From Streptococcus marmotae (lineage in GTDB: Bacteria > Bacillota > Bacilli > Lactobacillales > Streptococcaceae), in contig NZ_CP015196.1 of assembly GCF_001623565.1 (NCBI RefSeq), positions 62,001-126,000 on the forward strand: DNA of 64,000 nt, written 5' to 3'. Of the stretch, positions 62,116 through 64,000 are shown piece by piece; within the stretch, counting starts at the first letter, position 1; each line of letters begins with the position of its first letter. Below the pieces are notes generated by a model, which worked only from the letters and a program-made list of their open reading frames with translations, made no database searches and was not told the DNA's origin. Made by a program: the position numbers and the translations under genes.

Positions 62116-62516
62116 GAGGTATGTACCTTTCTACTTTCTAAAGATAGGTCAAATTTATCACCTACCATTTTCAATCGATACACTCATTATATAGCAAAAC
62201 TCCTTAATAAACAAACCAAGGTATTTTTATATATGCTTTAAAAATAACAAACGTTTTTTGACAGAAAATAACTATTTATCCGTATATTTTTGGGAATACT
62301 ATAGAAACATACATGATTCATCTGTTTTTTTGTTGAAAATCGAACCTTTTAAAAACAGGTTCAATTTAACCACCATATCGTAGTCAAATAAACAGACAAA
62401 AAACAGATAGCCTTTACTCCGTCTACAAACGATAAAAAAGGCTGGGCAGTTTTGCCCAACCTCGTTAAACTGTATCGTTTGGAGAGTGGCTGTTACAATA
62501 AAACCACTATCCCATC
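62116..62516. other. promoter region of the surface protein and terminator of the next operon
   Basis: A minus-strand TATAAT lies at 62186-62191, giving a leader of about 65 nt. AGGTACATACCT overlaps the AAAGG ribosome site just before the ATG and could form a small hairpin. Nothing else recognised apart from the 62433 terminator. Confidence 0.55.
62433..62463 (-). terminator. terminator of the MacB-type operon
   Basis: On the minus strand AGGTTGGGCA pairs with TGCCCAGCCT around AAAC, then TTTTTT. It follows the 62517 gene by about 55 bp. Confidence 0.88.
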
Positions 62517-62834
62517 TTACTCCCATTCTTCTGGATGGCGGAGCCAGTATAGTTCCTTATCTGAAAGAGGGAGCTTGATATCCCCAATTAAAGGAAGATC
62601 TTTCAAGACAATGTGATTGTCATTTTCGTAGACATACAAATCGACATCGTGCCCACTCCTTGTCGTCAACACAAAATGATAGGAAACTTTAGCATTAGCA
62701 GGCAGGTCCGCAAAGACTTCTTGTCCCTCAACATGTTCACCAGCTGAGCCGACATATTCTCCAAACGTAGCAAGAATGTCCTGATTCTTGGTTTCAAGAA
62801 TTTTCTTGTCATCTGCATCATAGACACGAATCAT
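62517..62834 (-). CDS. hypothetical protein of the ABC operon
   Basis: A 105-residue acidic beta-rich cytoplasmic protein (MIRVYDADDKKILETKNQDI ending SDKELYWLRHPEEWE). No signal peptide and no family recognised. Its ATG directly follows the small lipoprotein's stop (TAAATG), so they are co-translated. Confidence 0.65.
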   Translation of the reverse strand: MIRVYDADDKKILETKNQDILATFGEYVGSAGEHVEGQEVFADLPANAKVSYHFVLTTRSGHDVDLYVYENDNHIVLKDLPLIGDIKLPLSDKELYWLRHPEEWE

Positions 62835-62945
62835 TTAAGAATGACTCTCGTCCCTTTTTTCAGCCGTTTCGCCACTTCTGATGGAGCAGGATGACAGCCC
62901 AATACAGCTAAGAAAAAGCAAACAAAGATAAACTAATTTTTTCAC
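62835..62945 (-). CDS. 36-residue small lipoprotein
   Basis: Starts at GTG behind GGAGGTGGTATC: MKKLVYLCLLFLSCIGLSSC, then 16 charged residues to the stop. Lipobox LSSC puts the lipidated Cys at residue 20, leaving a mature peptide of 17 residues. It lies between the MacB-type permease and the 105-residue gene. A mini-lipoprotein or a pheromone-like peptide precursor are options. Confidence 0.65.
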   Translation of the reverse strand: MKKLVYLCLLFLSCIGLSSCSIRSGETAEKRDESHS

Positions 62946-62975
62946 GATACCACCTCCAAAAGCGAGAATCAGACA

Positions 62976-64000
62976 TTATTCATAACGAAGTGCTTCAATT
63001 GGATCGAGCTTAGAAGCCTTGTTGGCTGGTAAAACACCAAAGAGAACACCGACTGCTGCTGAGAAAGCGAGACTTCCGAGCACCACTGGAATCGAAATAA
63101 CCGCTGTAATTTCTCCTCCTAAGGCCTTTGTCACATTGATAGTTGTAACCGCTAATTGAGCAATGCCAAGGCCAATCAAACCGCCCAGACTGGTCAAAAC
63201 CATCGCTTCAATCAAGAATTGCAGGAGAACATTTCTGCGTGTTGCGCCAAGGGCTTTCCGCAACCCAATCTCACGCGTTCTCTCTGTCACAGATACAAGC
63301 ATGATATTCATGACCCCAATCCCACCGACAAGAAGGGAAATACCTGCAACCGCACCAATGAAAGCTGTTATTCCAGCTATCTGAGTATTGAAGGTATCTA
63401 AAAATTGTGAGAAATCTTGAATATCGTAGTTTGCTTCTCTTAGACGAGTGGCCCTTGTTAGGTAGGCCGCCGCTGCTTTTCCTACTTCGGAAGAGCGTGA
63501 AACATCTTCTACATGGACATAGATTTGCGCATTCTCAGGGGAACCCGTTTCGGCAGCGACTTGAGTATTGGTCATTAGGGCACCACCACCAATTCCAAAA
63601 CTAGGAAGTCCACCGCCATTATTATCTTCCTTATAGACACCCACTACCAGGTAGGCCTTATTCGCTAGACTAACTGTCTGATTCAGAGCCGATTGCGCAT
63701 CATCAAACAAGGTTTCAGCAGTTGCTTTATCTAGCATGATAATCCGAGCAAATTGAGCATAGTCATTTGCAGTGAACTTACGACCTGCTATTAGCGAAAT
63801 AGACTTAACATCAAAGTAAGATTGACTAACCCCTGTAATAAAGACACTTTCTATCTTTTTTGCACCAACGCTAATTTCTCCATTATTGTTATTGGTTGTA
63901 TAGTAATTGCTGACACCGTCTACCTCGAGTAAGCCTTTTAAAATAGTATCTGTCACGATTGGTTCTGGCTCATCGGTTGTTTGCTTTTCAGATAATCGAG
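62976..64000 (-). CDS. MacB/FtsX-type ABC transporter permease, partial
   Basis: The C-terminal 341 residues are present and the reading frame runs off the window edge. An extracytoplasmic MacB-like core domain (SVFITGVSQSYFDVKSISLI) is followed by three membrane helices of the FtsX domain, with the conserved GGIGVMNIMLVSVTERTREI and GLRKALGA. It ends SKLDPIEALRYE, standard for the family. It exports peptides, lipoproteins or toxic compounds with a MacB ATPase that should lie upstream, outside the window. Confidence 0.92.
   Translation of the reverse strand, partial: RLSEKQTTDEPEPIVTDTILKGLLEVDGVSNYYTTNNNNGEISVGAKKIESVFITGVSQSYFDVKSISLIAGRKFTANDYAQFARIIMLDKATAETLFDDAQSALNQTVSLANKAYLVVGVYKEDNNGGGLPSFGIGGGALMTNTQVAAETGSPENAQIYVHVEDVSRSSEVGKAAAAYLTRATRLREANYDIQDFSQFLDTFNTQIAGITAFIGAVAGISLLVGGIGVMNIMLVSVTERTREIGLRKALGATRRNVLLQFLIEAMVLTSLGGLIGLGIAQLAVTTINVTKALGGEITAVISIPVVLGSLAFSAAVGVLFGVLPANKASKLDPIEALRYE

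Noticed and set aside
62120..62133. Riboswitch-like hairpin over the surface protein ribosome site
   Set aside because: AGGTACATACCT gives only a 4-bp stem; too weak to claim regulation.
62299..62526. 75-codon minus-strand ORF before the surface protein
   Set aside because: It runs through the 62433-62463 terminator and overlaps the previous gene's stop region; no start signal.

Overview
The window is a 64-kb piece of a low-GC Gram-positive chromosome, almost certainly a Streptococcus. I infer S. suis or a close relative from gene content and order: an msm/gtfA/dexB sugar operon, an M26 IgA1-type protease with an N-terminal LPxTG motif, sodA-holA, comEA-comEC with a CIN-box, and a lysine-type MurE. 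The species call is inference, because no search could be run. No tRNA, rRNA or CRISPR array was seen.

Layout. 1-2.8 kb holds a KAP-family P-loop NTPase and upp. 2.8-12.9 kb is the raffinose/melibiose/sucrose uptake and breakdown operon aga-msmEFG-gtfA-(broken acetyltransferase)-dexB, all on the minus strand, with the divergent AraC regulator msmR; the ATPase gene msmK is absent, so the importer must use an ATPase encoded elsewhere. 12.9-18.7 kb is one very large secreted zinc metalloprotease. 18.8-22.9 kb is a four-gene sulfur amino acid/chorismate operon. 23-26.9 kb carries murE (probably a leaderless mRNA), a BOX-like repeat region, an rsuA-type pseudouridine synthase, nagB and a small membrane protein.

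26.9-42.0 kb is a 15.1-kb integrated element inserted at the first codons of queA, bounded by a 28-bp direct repeat. Its order, read from the right end, is integrase, Fic protein, RelA/SpoT-domain protein, membrane-anchored protein, CI-like repressor, divergent Cro-like regulator, small genes, excisionase-like protein, replication genes, iteron origin, TerS-like protein, ArpU-like protein, HicAB and RelBE toxin-antitoxin pairs. This is the architecture of a phage-inducible chromosomal island (phage satellite): it has an integrase, a repressor switch, a replicon and a small terminase, but no capsid, tail or lysis genes. An ISL3-family insertion sequence (8-bp target duplication) has broken one of its small genes. 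The element also encodes a probable small RNA whose terminator loop is perfectly complementary over 13 nt to the leader of the first large early gene after cro; 32 nt of this RNA are repeated exactly in the integrase leader.

42-49.4 kb resumes core functions: queA, a class I aminotransferase, sodA, holA, and an ABC exporter whose permease is frameshifted. 49.5-52.4 kb is a degenerate zone with transposase remnants, an acyl-adenylate synthetase and a 242-bp MITE. 52.4-57.4 kb has comEC-comEA, plsC, a tRNA methyltransferase and a GIY-YIG protein. 57.2-58.9 kb is a GNAT/ArsR-rhodanese pair flanked by inverted copies of a repeat. The window ends with a 1044-residue cell-wall surface protein and part of a MacB-type ABC permease operon.
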